A stretch of 64,000 nucleotides of DNA from an uncultured Paracoccaceae bacterium (lineage in GTDB: Bacteria > Pseudomonadota > Alphaproteobacteria > Rhodobacterales > Rhodobacteraceae): positions 930,001 through 994,000 of the forward strand of contig CANLDN010000001.1 of the NCBI GenBank assembly GCA_947489445.1. Reading direction: 5' to 3'. The notes below the pieces were generated by a model that had not been told where the DNA came from, did not search any database, and saw only the letters and a list, made by a program, of their open reading frames with translations. The translations under genes and the position numbers were made by a program. Within the stretch, counting starts at the first letter, position 1. Each line of letters begins with the position of its first letter. Positions 1 to 8,973 of the stretch are shown piece after piece.

Positions 1-409
1 CGGCATCGCCGCCGCGATCTTTGGGCCTTTGTCCGAAGCAGGGGTCAATGTCGACATGATCGTTCAGAACATTTCCGAAGAAGGTCGCACCGACATGACC
101 TTTTCCTGCCCGACCGATCAGGTCAAACGCGCCGAAAAGGCGATGCAGGATGCCAAGAACAGCGGCGAGATCAACTTTCATGATCTGGTCGCAGATGAAG
201 GCGTGGCCAAGGTCAGTGTCGTGGGTATCGGGATGCGGAGCCACACCGGTGTGGCCGCCAAAATGTTCGAAGTTTTATCCACTGAAGGTGTAAACATAAA
301 AGTCATTACAACCTCCGAGATAAAAATTTCCGTGCTGATTGACAGAAAATACATGGAACTTGCCGTGCAAGCCCTGCATGATGCTTTCGAATTGGAAAAG
401 GCTGGCTGA
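1..409 (+). CDS. lysC: Aspartokinase, C-terminal part (gene cut by window edge)
   Basis: The reading frame is open from base 2, so the gene begins before the window and only about the last 135 residues are visible. They form the tandem ACT regulatory domains of aspartate kinase: one contains AGVNVDMIVQNISEEGRTD, the second starts near VAKVSVVGIGMRSHTGVA and continues to GVNIKVITTSEIKISVLID. In this family the ACT domains bind lysine or threonine and set feedback inhibition of the first step of the aspartate pathway (Lys, Met, Thr, diaminopimelate). The catalytic domain is outside the window. Threonine synthase, a later enzyme of the same pathway, lies at 14990-16372 but is not linked to it. 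Confidence 0.93.
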   Translation, partial: GIAAAIFGPLSEAGVNVDMIVQNISEEGRTDMTFSCPTDQVKRAEKAMQDAKNSGEINFHDLVADEGVAKVSVVGIGMRSHTGVAAKMFEVLSTEGVNIKVITTSEIKISVLIDRKYMELAVQALHDAFELEKAG

Positions 410-445
410 TCCTGCTCACGGATCGGTCTGCTGATAAGGGGGCCA

Positions 446-2689
446 ATGCCACATCGGTTGGAAACAGAAAGCCGTAAGCTGCTTGGCCGCTTGCGCGAAG
501 CAATGGCGGCAGACAGCGAAGGTCAGGCTCGTCTTGATGCTGTGGTTACATTGATCGCCGATCAGATGCGGGCAGAGGTGTGTTCGATCTATCTGTTCCG
601 TGATGCCGAAACGCTTGAACTTTGCGCCACAAAGGGCCTTCAGCCCGAGGCCGTGCACCAGACACGTATGCGCCTTGGCGAGGGGCTGGTTGGACGCACT
701 GCAAAGGATCGCAGCGTGATCAATACCGCCGATGCCCCTGCTGAAAAAGGGTTCCGCTACATGCCGGAAACGGGGGAAGAACGGTATTCTTCTTTCTGTG
801 GCGTTCCGATACAGCGATTGGGCGACGCGCTTGGTGTACTTGTCGTGCAATCCAAAGCAGCCCGCGAATTCACCCCGGACGAGGTGTATGCCTTGGAAAT
901 CGTGGCCATGGTCATCGCGGAAATGACCGAGCTTGGCGCATTTGTCGGTGAAGGTGCCGCCCTTTCGGCCCGCCACCAACAACCGGTTCTGATCCGCGGT
1001 TCCATTGCGCAGGAAGGCGTCAGTGAAGGCCGTGTATTTCTGCACGAACCCCGCGTTGTCGTAACCAACCCGATCTCTGACGACCCCGCGCAAGAACATG
1101 AGCGCCTGAACGCGGCCATCGAAGAGCTGCGCAAAGCGGTCGATAACATGCTTGTCGGCGCGCGCACCGTTGACGCCGATCAGATTCAGGTGCTCGAAGC
1201 CTACCGGATGTTCGCCAATTCCGACGGCTGGTTGCGGCGGATGAAAGCGGATGTCGAAAACGGGCTTTCCGCCGAAGCAGCCGTCGAAAAGGAACAGTCG
1301 CTGGCAAGGGCGCGTCTTTCCAAATCACCTGATCCGTACCTGCGCGAACGCCTGCATGATCTGGATGATCTGTCCAACCGGCTGCTGCGAATCCTGACCG
1401 GCCAAGGGGCTGATGCAAAGGCCGATATGCCCCAAAACCCCATCCTTGTTGCGCGTAACATCGGACCGGGCGAACTGCTTGAATATGGCAAGAAGCTCAA
1501 AGGTATTGTGCTTGAAGAAGGCTCTGTCGGCAGCCACGCCACCATCGTGGCGCGGGCGTGGGCGATCCCGTTGGTGATCAACGCCAAGGGCATAACACGT
1601 GAAGCCCTGAATGACGACCAAATCCTTGTGGATGGTGAACAAGGCATTGCCCACCTACGCCCTGATGAAACCGTGCACGCGGCTTTCCGTGACAAGATCG
1701 CCATGCAGACGCGGGCGCAAGAACGCTACGGTTCGATCCGCGACCTCCCGGCAGAAGCAAAATGCGGCAGCATTGTCTCACTGCAAATGAACGCCGGGCT
1801 CATGGCAGACCTGCCATCACTCGAAGGCTCCGGCGCCGAAGGTGTCGGCCTGTTTCGCACGGAACTGCAATTCCTCATACGCAGCCAAATGCCTCGCCGG
1901 GCAGAGCTTTCGGCGCTGTATTCACGTGTCATCAACGCAGCGAAAGGAAAGCGTGTCGCCTTTCGGACCCTTGATATCGGGTCCGACAAAGTGTTGCCCT
2001 ATATGAAGGCAAATGATGAACCGAACCCGGCCATGGGGTGGCGCGCGATCCGCGTCGGCCTTGATAAACCGGGTGTCTTGCGTATGCAGCTTCAGGCCTT
2101 GCTGCGGGCCGCCAATGGCGGGCCGCTTGCGGTCATGTTCCCTTTCATCACCCAAATCGACGAATTCCGCAAAGCCAAGGCAGAAATGGACAAGGCTATC
2201 GCGCGTGAAACGAAACTGGGGCACCCGCTGCCGTCCAACCTCGAAGTTGGGGCCATGTTGGAAACACCCTCACTGGCCTTCGCGACGGATGCCTTTTTCA
2301 AAGAGGTGGATTTCATCTCAATCGGTGGCAACGACCTGAAACAGTTCTTCTTCGCGGCTGATCGCGAAAATGAGCGGGTGCGCAAACGCTATGACACGCT
2401 TGATGTCAGCTTTCTGTCATTCCTCGAACAAGTCATCAAACGCTGTGCGGCCTACGACACCCCGCTTTCGTTCTGCGGTGAAGACGCCGGTCGCCCGGTG
2501 GAGGCGTTGTGTTTCGCAGCCCTTGGTCTGCGCACACTGTCCATGCGACCCGCATCCGTTGGGCCCGTCAAACACCTACTGCGCAGGGTCAATCTGGACG
2601 AGGTAAAAGCGGTCATGGACGACGCCATCGCAAATGGTGATCAATCGGTGCGCCGCGCGGTGGCCGATTGGCTGGTCTATCAGGTCTGA
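446..2689 (+). CDS. ptsP: Phosphoenolpyruvate-protein phosphotransferase PtsP (EI-Ntr)
   Basis: 747 residues. An N-terminal GAF domain (about 20-160) precedes an enzyme I core: the helical PTS-protein-binding part (about 175-310), the swivelling phosphohistidine domain with His364 in GSHATIVARA, and a C-terminal PEP-binding barrel with GVGLFRTELQFL and Cys677 in FCGEDAGRP. GAF plus EI is the architecture of PtsP, which takes phosphate from PEP and passes it to NPr and EIIA-Ntr, a regulatory chain rather than a sugar transporter; the GAF domain is known to respond to glutamine or 2-oxoglutarate in some species. The ATG has a good AAGGGGG ribosome site. It lies 36 bases after lysC, the usual alphaproteobacterial neighbour. 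The stop overlaps the convergent EcsC gene by 10 bases. Confidence 0.95.
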   Translation: MPHRLETESRKLLGRLREAMAADSEGQARLDAVVTLIADQMRAEVCSIYLFRDAETLELCATKGLQPEAVHQTRMRLGEGLVGRTAKDRSVINTADAPAEKGFRYMPETGEERYSSFCGVPIQRLGDALGVLVVQSKAAREFTPDEVYALEIVAMVIAEMTELGAFVGEGAALSARHQQPVLIRGSIAQEGVSEGRVFLHEPRVVVTNPISDDPAQEHERLNAAIEELRKAVDNMLVGARTVDADQIQVLEAYRMFANSDGWLRRMKADVENGLSAEAAVEKEQSLARARLSKSPDPYLRERLHDLDDLSNRLLRILTGQGADAKADMPQNPILVARNIGPGELLEYGKKLKGIVLEEGSVGSHATIVARAWAIPLVINAKGITREALNDDQILVDGEQGIAHLRPDETVHAAFRDKIAMQTRAQERYGSIRDLPAEAKCGSIVSLQMNAGLMADLPSLEGSGAEGVGLFRTELQFLIRSQMPRRAELSALYSRVINAAKGKRVAFRTLDIGSDKVLPYMKANDEPNPAMGWRAIRVGLDKPGVLRMQLQALLRAANGGPLAVMFPFITQIDEFRKAKAEMDKAIARETKLGHPLPSNLEVGAMLETPSLAFATDAFFKEVDFISIGGNDLKQFFFAADRENERVRKRYDTLDVSFLSFLEQVIKRCAAYDTPLSFCGEDAGRPVEALCFAALGLRTLSMRPASVGPVKHLLRRVNLDEVKAVMDDAIANGDQSVRRAVADWLVYQV

Positions 2690-3483
2690 GGCAGCGTTTT
2701 GGCGGTTAGGGCGCGATGAAATTCGTCCGCCACGGCCTCTTGACCATAAATGCGCGCCAACCGGCGCAATGAAAAATGGACATGCGCCATCGCGACATAG
2801 TAATCGACAAAAGCGTAATTGGTGCCCGCCCCTGCCGCAGCGCCCAGTATCGGCACTGCTTGCGTGGCGAGCTTTTGCGACAGAACCGCCGCAAATTTCG
2901 GGGCCACCTTGCTGATCAGCTTGTTTACCGCAGCACCGGAAATGCTCAGCCGGGCACCTACAAACGATACATCCACACCATCATCATCCGTGCCCGGGCC
3001 GCCGGTTCCAAAAACCGCCAGACATTCCATCCGCGTTTCTTCCGATAGCGGGTCTTCGCCATGTTCAGCGGCGACGGTCTGCACGGAACGGAAAATCAAC
3101 GTCGTCGCGACAGGCAATTCGGCAAGTGCTGTCGGCAGACCACCAAGGCCACCCACCGCACCAGATAACGCGCCCATCAGTTTATGCATACTGTCTGATC
3201 CAACCCGCTCTCCGACGCCGCCACGCGATTTGCTCGCCAGTTCATAGCTTTGGCGCAAGGCGTTGCGGGCCATATCGTCAAGCTGGGTGCGCACGGATTT
3301 CGGCAACAGGCCAAGCCCGTCTTCGACCTGCCCTCCCACAAAATTGATCGCCATCATCAAAACACCATTGGCCTTGCGTTGGCGGGCAGCAATCTCGGCG
3401 ATTTCGGCACGCGCGGCATCCGTCAGTGCCGGTGGCGCATCAACCGGATTAATCTCTTTCATCGCAGTATCTTGGTCTGTCAT
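2680..3483 (-). CDS. EcsC family protein
   Basis: 267 residues from the ATG at 3483. A longer frame to 3543 exists but would run into the upstream acetyltransferase, so the shorter start is preferred. The protein resembles the EcsC family (named after a Bacillus ABC-transporter operon gene of unclear biochemical role): an N-terminal amphipathic helix, the GGVGERVGSD and ALSGAVGGLGGLPTALAELPV stretches typical of the family, and a Gly/Ala-rich segment AVPILGAAAGAGTNYAFVDYY near residue 225 that looks membrane-associating. No catalytic residues are recognisable. It lies 25 bases after the acetyltransferase on the same strand, so co-transcription is likely. Function unknown. Confidence 0.8.
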   Translation of the reverse strand: MTDQDTAMKEINPVDAPPALTDAARAEIAEIAARQRKANGVLMMAINFVGGQVEDGLGLLPKSVRTQLDDMARNALRQSYELASKSRGGVGERVGSDSMHKLMGALSGAVGGLGGLPTALAELPVATTLIFRSVQTVAAEHGEDPLSEETRMECLAVFGTGGPGTDDDGVDVSFVGARLSISGAAVNKLISKVAPKFAAVLSQKLATQAVPILGAAAGAGTNYAFVDYYVAMAHVHFSLRRLARIYGQEAVADEFHRALTAKTLPQT

Positions 3484-3508
3484 ACCTATGACATGGGTGT
3501 CGTGCTGC

Positions 3509-4015
3509 TCAATTGCAATCACGCATGGCGGCCACTGCCCCAATCACTCCATCCCAGGCGTTATCGGTCAACGCCACGCCAAGCACACGTTCGGGGTTTG
3601 TAGGCGGGGGCATTTCTACGCCCTCTAACACCCGAAACCCGAACCGGCTGTAATAAGGGGCATCGCCCACCAAAAGGATCCGGTCCCAACCGTGAACCCG
3701 TGCAAAATCCAGACAGGCCTGCATCAGCAGCGATGCCACACCTTCCCCCTGCCGCGTCGGATGCACCGCAATCGGGCCCAACAGGACAGCAGGAAAATCG
3801 CCAACACGTACGGGCCAGTTGCGCACAGCACCTGCCAGAATACCCTCCGCATCCCGCGCCGTCAGGCAAAGCGGCGCAATCGGGTCCACGCCTTCACGCA
3901 ATCTGTATGATGACAACGCCGACCGACCCGGCGCAAAGCAAAGGTCATAAAGCGCCTCGACCTCCCACCAGTCCTCTGCCGTTTCCTCGGCCAAATAAAT
4001 CGCGGCTTGCTGCAT
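3509..4015 (-). CDS. GNAT family N-acetyltransferase
   Basis: 168 residues from the ATG at 4015. The frame extends upstream to 4123 but would then invade the start of the divergent flavin reductase gene, and the extension has no GNAT character. The acetyl-CoA-binding motif A is clear: VLLGPIAVHPTRQGEGVASLL, followed by ARVHGWDRILLVGDAPYYSRFGF. This is close to the small YhbS-type N-acetyltransferases of unknown substrate. Divergent from the flavin reductase gene at 4085, with about 70 bases between the two starts. Acceptor unknown. Confidence 0.85.
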   Translation of the reverse strand: MQQAAIYLAEETAEDWWEVEALYDLCFAPGRSALSSYRLREGVDPIAPLCLTARDAEGILAGAVRNWPVRVGDFPAVLLGPIAVHPTRQGEGVASLLMQACLDFARVHGWDRILLVGDAPYYSRFGFRVLEGVEMPPPTNPERVLGVALTDNAWDGVIGAVAAMRDCN

Positions 4016-4084
4016 GTCTGTTTCATATGGCCAAGAGCGTTGCAGCACGCTAACCCTACGGCAATCCAAGGAAAAGACCGCACA

Positions 4085-4690
4085 ATGTTTTACGAGCCCA
4101 AAAATGGCCACGGCCTGCCCCATAACCCCTTTAACGCGGTTGTATCGCCCCGGCCCATCGCCTGGGTGGCAACACGCGGCACAGACGGGCAGGACAATCT
4201 GGCCCCTTATTCGTTTTTCAACGCCGTTGCTTATGAACCGCCGCAGGTCATGTTCGCCTCAACCAGCGCCAAGCCGGACCGGGGCGACACCAAGGACAGC
4301 GTCGCCAATATCCGCGACACCGGCGTATTTGCGATCAACATCGTTGAATACGCCGCACGCGACATCATGAACCAGACCTCTGGCCCGTGGGAGCGGGAGA
4401 CAGACGAATTTGCCCTCGCGGGGGTTGAAAAAGCCCCATGCGAAACAATCAATTGCCCACGGGTCACCAATACGCCTGCCACCCTTGAATGCAAGCTGAC
4501 CCAGATCCTAAAATTGCCAGGAGAGGCGAATTTCGCCGTTTTTGGCGAAGTCACTGGCGTGCATCTGCGCGACAATTGCATCGTGGACGGCAAATTCGAC
4601 GTGACGACCTACAACCCGCTCACCCGGCTTGGATACCGGGACTATTCCGTAATCCGAGAGGTGTTCAGCCTGTCACGCCCCGATGACTAG
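4085..4690 (+). CDS. Flavin reductase-like FMN-binding split-barrel protein
   Basis: 201 residues from the ATG at 4085; an upstream in-frame start at 4007 would overlap the divergent acetyltransferase. Residues 15-170 match the FMN-binding split barrel: SPRPIAWVATRGTDGQDNLAPYS near the start, then a long stretch that forms the flavin pocket, and a C-terminal TYNPLTRLGYRDYSVI. Proteins of this family bind FMN and either reduce it with NAD(P)H or use it as a cofactor; many genome copies have no assigned substrate. The stop overlaps the convergent antiporter gene by 18 bases. Confidence 0.87.
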   Translation: MFYEPKNGHGLPHNPFNAVVSPRPIAWVATRGTDGQDNLAPYSFFNAVAYEPPQVMFASTSAKPDRGDTKDSVANIRDTGVFAINIVEYAARDIMNQTSGPWERETDEFALAGVEKAPCETINCPRVTNTPATLECKLTQILKLPGEANFAVFGEVTGVHLRDNCIVDGKFDVTTYNPLTRLGYRDYSVIREVFSLSRPDD

Positions 4691-5599
4691 GGCGACGGTA
4701 TAGGCGGCATAGCCCGCCAGTAATAGCCCACCGGCCCATCGGGTTATCACCCCCAAACCCAACATGATCACCAAAGGCGCCAAGGCTGATCCGATCAGAA
4801 CCCAAAGGCTCAGACCTGTCATATCTGGCGGAACCCGCAGCGGATGCACCATTGCGGTGATCCCCAGAATACCTAGCACGTTGAAGATATTGGACCCGAT
4901 GATGTTTCCGATTGCAATGTCACCCTGCCCTTTGCGGGCAGCGATCACAGATGTCACCAGTTCCGGCAATGATGTGCCCACAGCCACAACCGTCAGGCCG
5001 ATCACCGCGTTTGACACATTGAATGCAGTGGCAATCGCGCTTGCGCCGCTCACCAGAAGGTTCGCCCCCAGCAAGACACCACCCAGTCCAATCACAAACA
5101 GTGCCAGACCTTGCCAGAGCGGTCGCAGGACCTGCGGGATATCGGCCGCGACATCAGGCGGTGCATTGCGCAAGGTCGTCACCAGATAGGCAATCAGAAC
5201 CAGAACACAGACCAGTCCTGCAATCCGTCCAATATCGCCCATTAAAATCAGGGTGACGCAAAGGCCAGTCACACCCAGCATGACCATCCCATCCCGCCCC
5301 AGAACCGCCCCCGCGGCCAAGGGCGCGATCGCGGCAGAGACACCAAGGATCAGCAGGATGTTGGCAATATTGCTACCAATCACATTGCCCAGCGCGATAC
5401 CGGGCAAACCGTCAAAGGCGGCAATCAGGCTTGTCATCAACTCTGGCACCGACGTGCCGAAACCTACCAGGGTCAGGCCAATCACCAACGGTGACAGACC
5501 CGCACGCTGCGCAACCGCAACTGCACCCCGCACGAGCGTATCACCGCCCAGCACCAGCGCGACAAGCCCACCGCAAACAAGCAACAGATCAAACAGCAT
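4673..5599 (-). CDS. Calcium/sodium antiporter (CaCA family, YrbG-like)
   Basis: 308 residues, almost wholly hydrophobic, with about ten membrane segments in two homologous halves. Each half has the CaCA alpha repeat: VGFGTSVPELMTS with GNVIGSNIANILLILG in the first, and VAVGTSLPELVTS with GNIIGSNIFNVLGILG in the second. The acidic residue in each PEL motif lines the ion site in this family. It exchanges cytoplasmic Ca2+ (possibly with K+) for Na+ across the inner membrane. It is a single gene, convergent with the flavin reductase; a 99-base gap separates it from the sulfate permease gene on its 5' side. Confidence 0.93.
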   Translation of the reverse strand: MLFDLLLVCGGLVALVLGGDTLVRGAVAVAQRAGLSPLVIGLTLVGFGTSVPELMTSLIAAFDGLPGIALGNVIGSNIANILLILGVSAAIAPLAAGAVLGRDGMVMLGVTGLCVTLILMGDIGRIAGLVCVLVLIAYLVTTLRNAPPDVAADIPQVLRPLWQGLALFVIGLGGVLLGANLLVSGASAIATAFNVSNAVIGLTVVAVGTSLPELVTSVIAARKGQGDIAIGNIIGSNIFNVLGILGITAMVHPLRVPPDMTGLSLWVLIGSALAPLVIMLGLGVITRWAGGLLLAGYAAYTVALVIGA

Positions 5600-5698
5600 C
5601 AGATGTCATCCGGGCCAGAGTAAGCAAGGCGTTGCCGCGCCGTCGGCCATCCCGGGCGCGTTTGGGATTTGGTGCGCTGCACAATAGATTACAAGCCT

Positions 5699-7321
5699 TC
5701 AATGGCCGCCGATGATCCCTGTTTTTACGTCATAATCCACAGCCAGTTCATAATCTGGATCATCGTCACTATCCACGATCAAGTGGCCTGCCTTGGAAAG
5801 CAGTTGATGGCAATCATGGCTCAGGTGGCGCAGTTGGATTTTCTTTCCGGCATCCACATATTTCTGCGCGACAGCTTCAATCGCCTGTAATGCAGATTGA
5901 TCCGCCACACGGCTTGCCGCAAAGTCGATGATCACGACATCCGGGTCATGTGCGACATCAAAAAGTTCCATAAATCCGTCAGCAGAGCCGAAAAACAGAG
6001 GCCCTTGGATTTCATAAACCTGCGCACCGGCTTCTGTCCGGCTTTCGCGTTTGATCGCGTGGATGCGGGTCGCGTTTTGCCACGCATAGGCCAGCGCTGA
6101 TACAATGACGCCAACAACCACAGCCGTGGCAAGATCGGTCGCGACCGTGACAATCGTCACAAGGATCGTCACAAACGCATCGGTGCGCGGCACCTTGCGC
6201 AGAATACGCAGGGAATTCCAGGCAAACGTCCCAATCACCACCATGAACATCACGCCGACCAGTGCCGCCAATGGGATCTGCTCAATCAAACCACTGGCAA
6301 ATAGGATAAACGCCAGCAGGAACAGCGCCGCGGCAACACCGGCCACCCGCGTCCGACCACCGGATTTCACATTGATCATCGATTGACCAATCATCGCACA
6401 ACCACCCATGCCGCCAAAGAACCCGGTGACGGTGTTGGCCGCGCCCTGCGCCAAGCACTCCTGACTGGCGCCACCCCGTTTGCCGGTCATCTCGCCCACA
6501 AGGTTCAATGTCAGCAGACTTTCGATCAAACCAATCGCCGCGAGGATCAGTGCATAAGGCAGGATAATCTCAAACGTGTCCCAATTCAGCGGCACCATCG
6601 GCAAATGAAACGGCGGCAGCCCACCCTCAATGCTCGCCAAATCGCCAACCAACGGCACATCCAGTCCAAACCCAATCACAATGGCGGCGACAATGCCGAT
6701 CCCGGCAAGCGGCGCAGGCACCGCATTCGTCACCTTCGGCATCACCCAGATGATTGCCATCGTCAGGGCCACCAGCCCCAGCATCAGCGCCATCGGCGCG
6801 CCCGACAGCCACTCGCCGTTGGCCATCCCATGCCCCGCACTTTCCGCCGATCCGGGCACCTGAAACTGACCCAATTGCGCCAGAAAGATCACAATCGCGA
6901 GGCCATTGACAAAGCCCAGCATCACCGGATGTGGCACAAGGCGAATGAACTTGCCCCAGCGCATCACACCAACGAAAATCTGGATCAGCCCCATCAAAAC
7001 AACCGTGGCAAACAAGTATTCAACGCCATGTTGGGCCACCAAACTGACCATCACCACAGCCAGCGCGCCCGTCGCACCCGAAATCATGCCCGGACGCCCG
7101 CCAAACACCGCCGTGATCAGCCCAACGATAAACGCAGCATAAAGCCCAACCAACGGTTCCACCCCAGCAACAAAGGCAAAGGCCACGGCTTCGGGCACAA
7201 GCGCCAACGCCACTGTCAGCCCTGACAATATCTCGACCCGCCACTGCGAAGGGGTCAGCGGCGCATTGGGATCACGAAGGGAAAGACTGTCAGCGAAACT
7301 CGCCAGAAGGGCGCGGGCCAT
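5699..7321 (-). CDS. SulP family inorganic anion transporter with STAS domain
   Basis: 540 residues. The N-terminal two-thirds is the SulP membrane domain (from LSGLTVALALVPEAVAFAFVAGVEPLVGLY near residue 30 to about 400), with typical AALGAGGMIS-like replacement GGMGGCAMIGQSMINVKSGGRTR in the middle. The last 110 residues form a STAS domain with VIIDFAASRVADQSALQAIEAV. SulP proteins carry sulfate, bicarbonate or other oxyanions; the substrate cannot be read from sequence. The ATG at 7321 is preceded by AGGATATC at proper spacing. Divergent from mtnP with 174 bases between starts. Confidence 0.93.
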   Translation of the reverse strand: MARALLASFADSLSLRDPNAPLTPSQWRVEILSGLTVALALVPEAVAFAFVAGVEPLVGLYAAFIVGLITAVFGGRPGMISGATGALAVVMVSLVAQHGVEYLFATVVLMGLIQIFVGVMRWGKFIRLVPHPVMLGFVNGLAIVIFLAQLGQFQVPGSAESAGHGMANGEWLSGAPMALMLGLVALTMAIIWVMPKVTNAVPAPLAGIGIVAAIVIGFGLDVPLVGDLASIEGGLPPFHLPMVPLNWDTFEIILPYALILAAIGLIESLLTLNLVGEMTGKRGGASQECLAQGAANTVTGFFGGMGGCAMIGQSMINVKSGGRTRVAGVAAALFLLAFILFASGLIEQIPLAALVGVMFMVVIGTFAWNSLRILRKVPRTDAFVTILVTIVTVATDLATAVVVGVIVSALAYAWQNATRIHAIKRESRTEAGAQVYEIQGPLFFGSADGFMELFDVAHDPDVVIIDFAASRVADQSALQAIEAVAQKYVDAGKKIQLRHLSHDCHQLLSKAGHLIVDSDDDPDYELAVDYDVKTGIIGGH

Positions 7322-7495
7322 AAAGATATCCTGTCAAAACGGGGGTGTTGGGCTTGCCCTAACGAACCATTGCGTACTTGTCACCCCTGCGTTCCGGCAG
7401 GTAATGCGGTGTTGCCACAACGGCACGGGACGCTAGCTTCACATTTCGTTCATATCCATCCAGTGTTCTGCAAACTGGTTAACAAAAGGTGCGCC

Positions 7496-8362
7496 ATGCA
7501 AACGAGAATCGGAATCATCGGCGGCTCCGGCATCTATGATATGGACGGGTTGCAGGATGCGGCTTGGATCACGCAAGGCAGCCCATGGGGCACCCCCTCT
7601 GACGACATCCTGACCGGCACGCTGAACGGTGTCGCCATGGCGTTTCTGCCTCGCCACGGGCGCGGGCATGTGCATTCGCCAACGACCGTGCCCTATCGCG
7701 CCAATATCGACGCGATGAAACGGCTGGGTGTGACCGACATCATCAGCGTCAGCGCCTGCGGGTCTTTCCGCGAAGAAATGGCGCCCGGCGATTTCGTCAT
7801 CGTCGATCAATTCATCGACCGCACCTTCGCACGTGAAAAATCCTTTTTCGGCACCGGCTGTGTGGCCCATGTCAGCGTGGCCCACCCCACCTGCGAACGG
7901 CTCTCTGATGCTTGCGAGGCAGCGGGGCGCGATGCAGGCATCAATATCCATCGCGGCGGCACATACCTCGCCATGGAAGGCCCGCAATTCTCCAGCCAAG
8001 CCGAAAGCAAGCTCTATCGCGACTGGGGCTGCCATGTGATCGGCATGACGAACATGCCAGAGGCGAAATTGGCCCGCGAGGCCGAGATTTGCTACGCCTC
8101 CATCGCCATGGTCACCGACTATGACAGTTGGCACCCCAACCATGGCGCGGTCGATGTCAGCGAAGTCATCAAAACCCTTCAAGGCAACGGGACTAAGGCG
8201 CAGGACCTGGTCAGCCGCCTGCCCGCGCTTCTTGGACCAGACCGCGCGCCCTGCCCGCATGGCTGCGATCGCGCACTGGACTACGCCATCATGACCGCCC
8301 CTGACAAACGTGACGCCGCCCTGACCGCCAAACTCGACGCAATCGCAGGCCGCGTTCTTTAA
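7496..8362 (+). CDS. mtnP: S-methyl-5'-thioadenosine phosphorylase
   Basis: 288 residues from the ATG at 7496, which has an AAAAGG ribosome site; an open frame runs upstream to 7370 but without family similarity. Motifs of MTA phosphorylase are present in order: [11 protein letters not shown] (phosphate site), [35 protein letters not shown], and [11 protein letters not shown] followed by [18 protein letters not shown] and VTDYD. The aspartate in TDYD fits 6-aminopurine rather than 6-oxopurine specificity. The enzyme splits methylthioadenosine, a by-product of polyamine and homoserine-lactone synthesis, into adenine and methylthioribose-1-phosphate. Apt follows 11 bases downstream and can recycle the adenine, so the pair forms a salvage operon. 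Confidence 0.96.
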   Translation: MQTRIGIIGGSGIYDMDGLQDAAWITQGSPWGTPSDDILTGTLNGVAMAFLPRHGRGHVHSPTTVPYRANIDAMKRLGVTDIISVSACGSFREEMAPGDFVIVDQFIDRTFAREKSFFGTGCVAHVSVAHPTCERLSDACEAAGRDAGINIHRGGTYLAMEGPQFSSQAESKLYRDWGCHVIGMTNMPEAKLAREAEICYASIAMVTDYDSWHPNHGAVDVSEVIKTLQGNGTKAQDLVSRLPALLGPDRAPCPHGCDRALDYAIMTAPDKRDAALTAKLDAIAGRVL

Positions 8363-8373
8363 AAGGTTACCTT

Positions 8374-8904
8374 ATGAAAACTGTCCAAGATTACATCCGC
8401 ACGATCCCCGATTTCCCACATGAAGGGATCATGTTCCGGGATGTCACCACACTCTTTAGCGATCCACGCGGTTTCCGGATCGCGATCGACCAGCTACTGC
8501 ACCCTTACGCGGGCCAACCCATCGACAAGGTGGTCGGGCTGGAAGCACGCGGTTTCATCCTCGGCGGTGCCATCGCACACCAACTCTCGCTTGGCTTCGT
8601 ACCGATCCGCAAAAAGGGCAAACTGCCCGGCAAAACCATCGAACAAAGCTACACGCTGGAATATGGCGAGGCGATCATGGAGGTGCATGACGACGCCCTT
8701 CAACCCGGCGAAAAAGTCCTGCTGGTCGATGATCTACTGGCCACTGGCGGCACAGCCGAGGCAGGCATCAAACTGATCGAACGGATGGGGGCCGAGGTTA
8801 TTGGCTGCGCCTTCATCATCGACCTACCCGACCTGGGCGGGCGCAAAAGACTCGAAGCATTAAACATGGACGTACACGCGCTTTGTCAGTTTGAAGGCGA
8901 CTAA
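8374..8904 (+). CDS. apt: Adenine phosphoribosyltransferase
   Basis: 176 residues, normal family length. The PRPP-binding loop [17 protein letters not shown] lies at about 115-131, and [19 protein letters not shown] near 52-70 is the signature of adenine phosphoribosyltransferase. It joins adenine to PRPP to give AMP in the cytoplasm. It directly follows mtnP, whose product is adenine, so they act in sequence. It ends 69 bases before the convergent dehydrogenase gene; no clear terminator hairpin is visible in that gap. Confidence 0.97.
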   Translation: MKTVQDYIRTIPDFPHEGIMFRDVTTLFSDPRGFRIAIDQLLHPYAGQPIDKVVGLEARGFILGGAIAHQLSLGFVPIRKKGKLPGKTIEQSYTLEYGEAIMEVHDDALQPGEKVLLVDDLLATGGTAEAGIKLIERMGAEVIGCAFIIDLPDLGGRKRLEALNMDVHALCQFEGD

Positions 8905-8973
8905 TCCCCAACTTTCCCTCGTCCAACCAAACTTCTGCCGGAGGCATCCATTCGCCACAGGTTCGCGTCACGC

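Noticed and set aside
6383..7225. 280-codon open frame on the plus strand
   Set aside because: Antisense to the SulP transporter; composition is typical of a reverse-frame shadow (His, Gln, Arg-rich).
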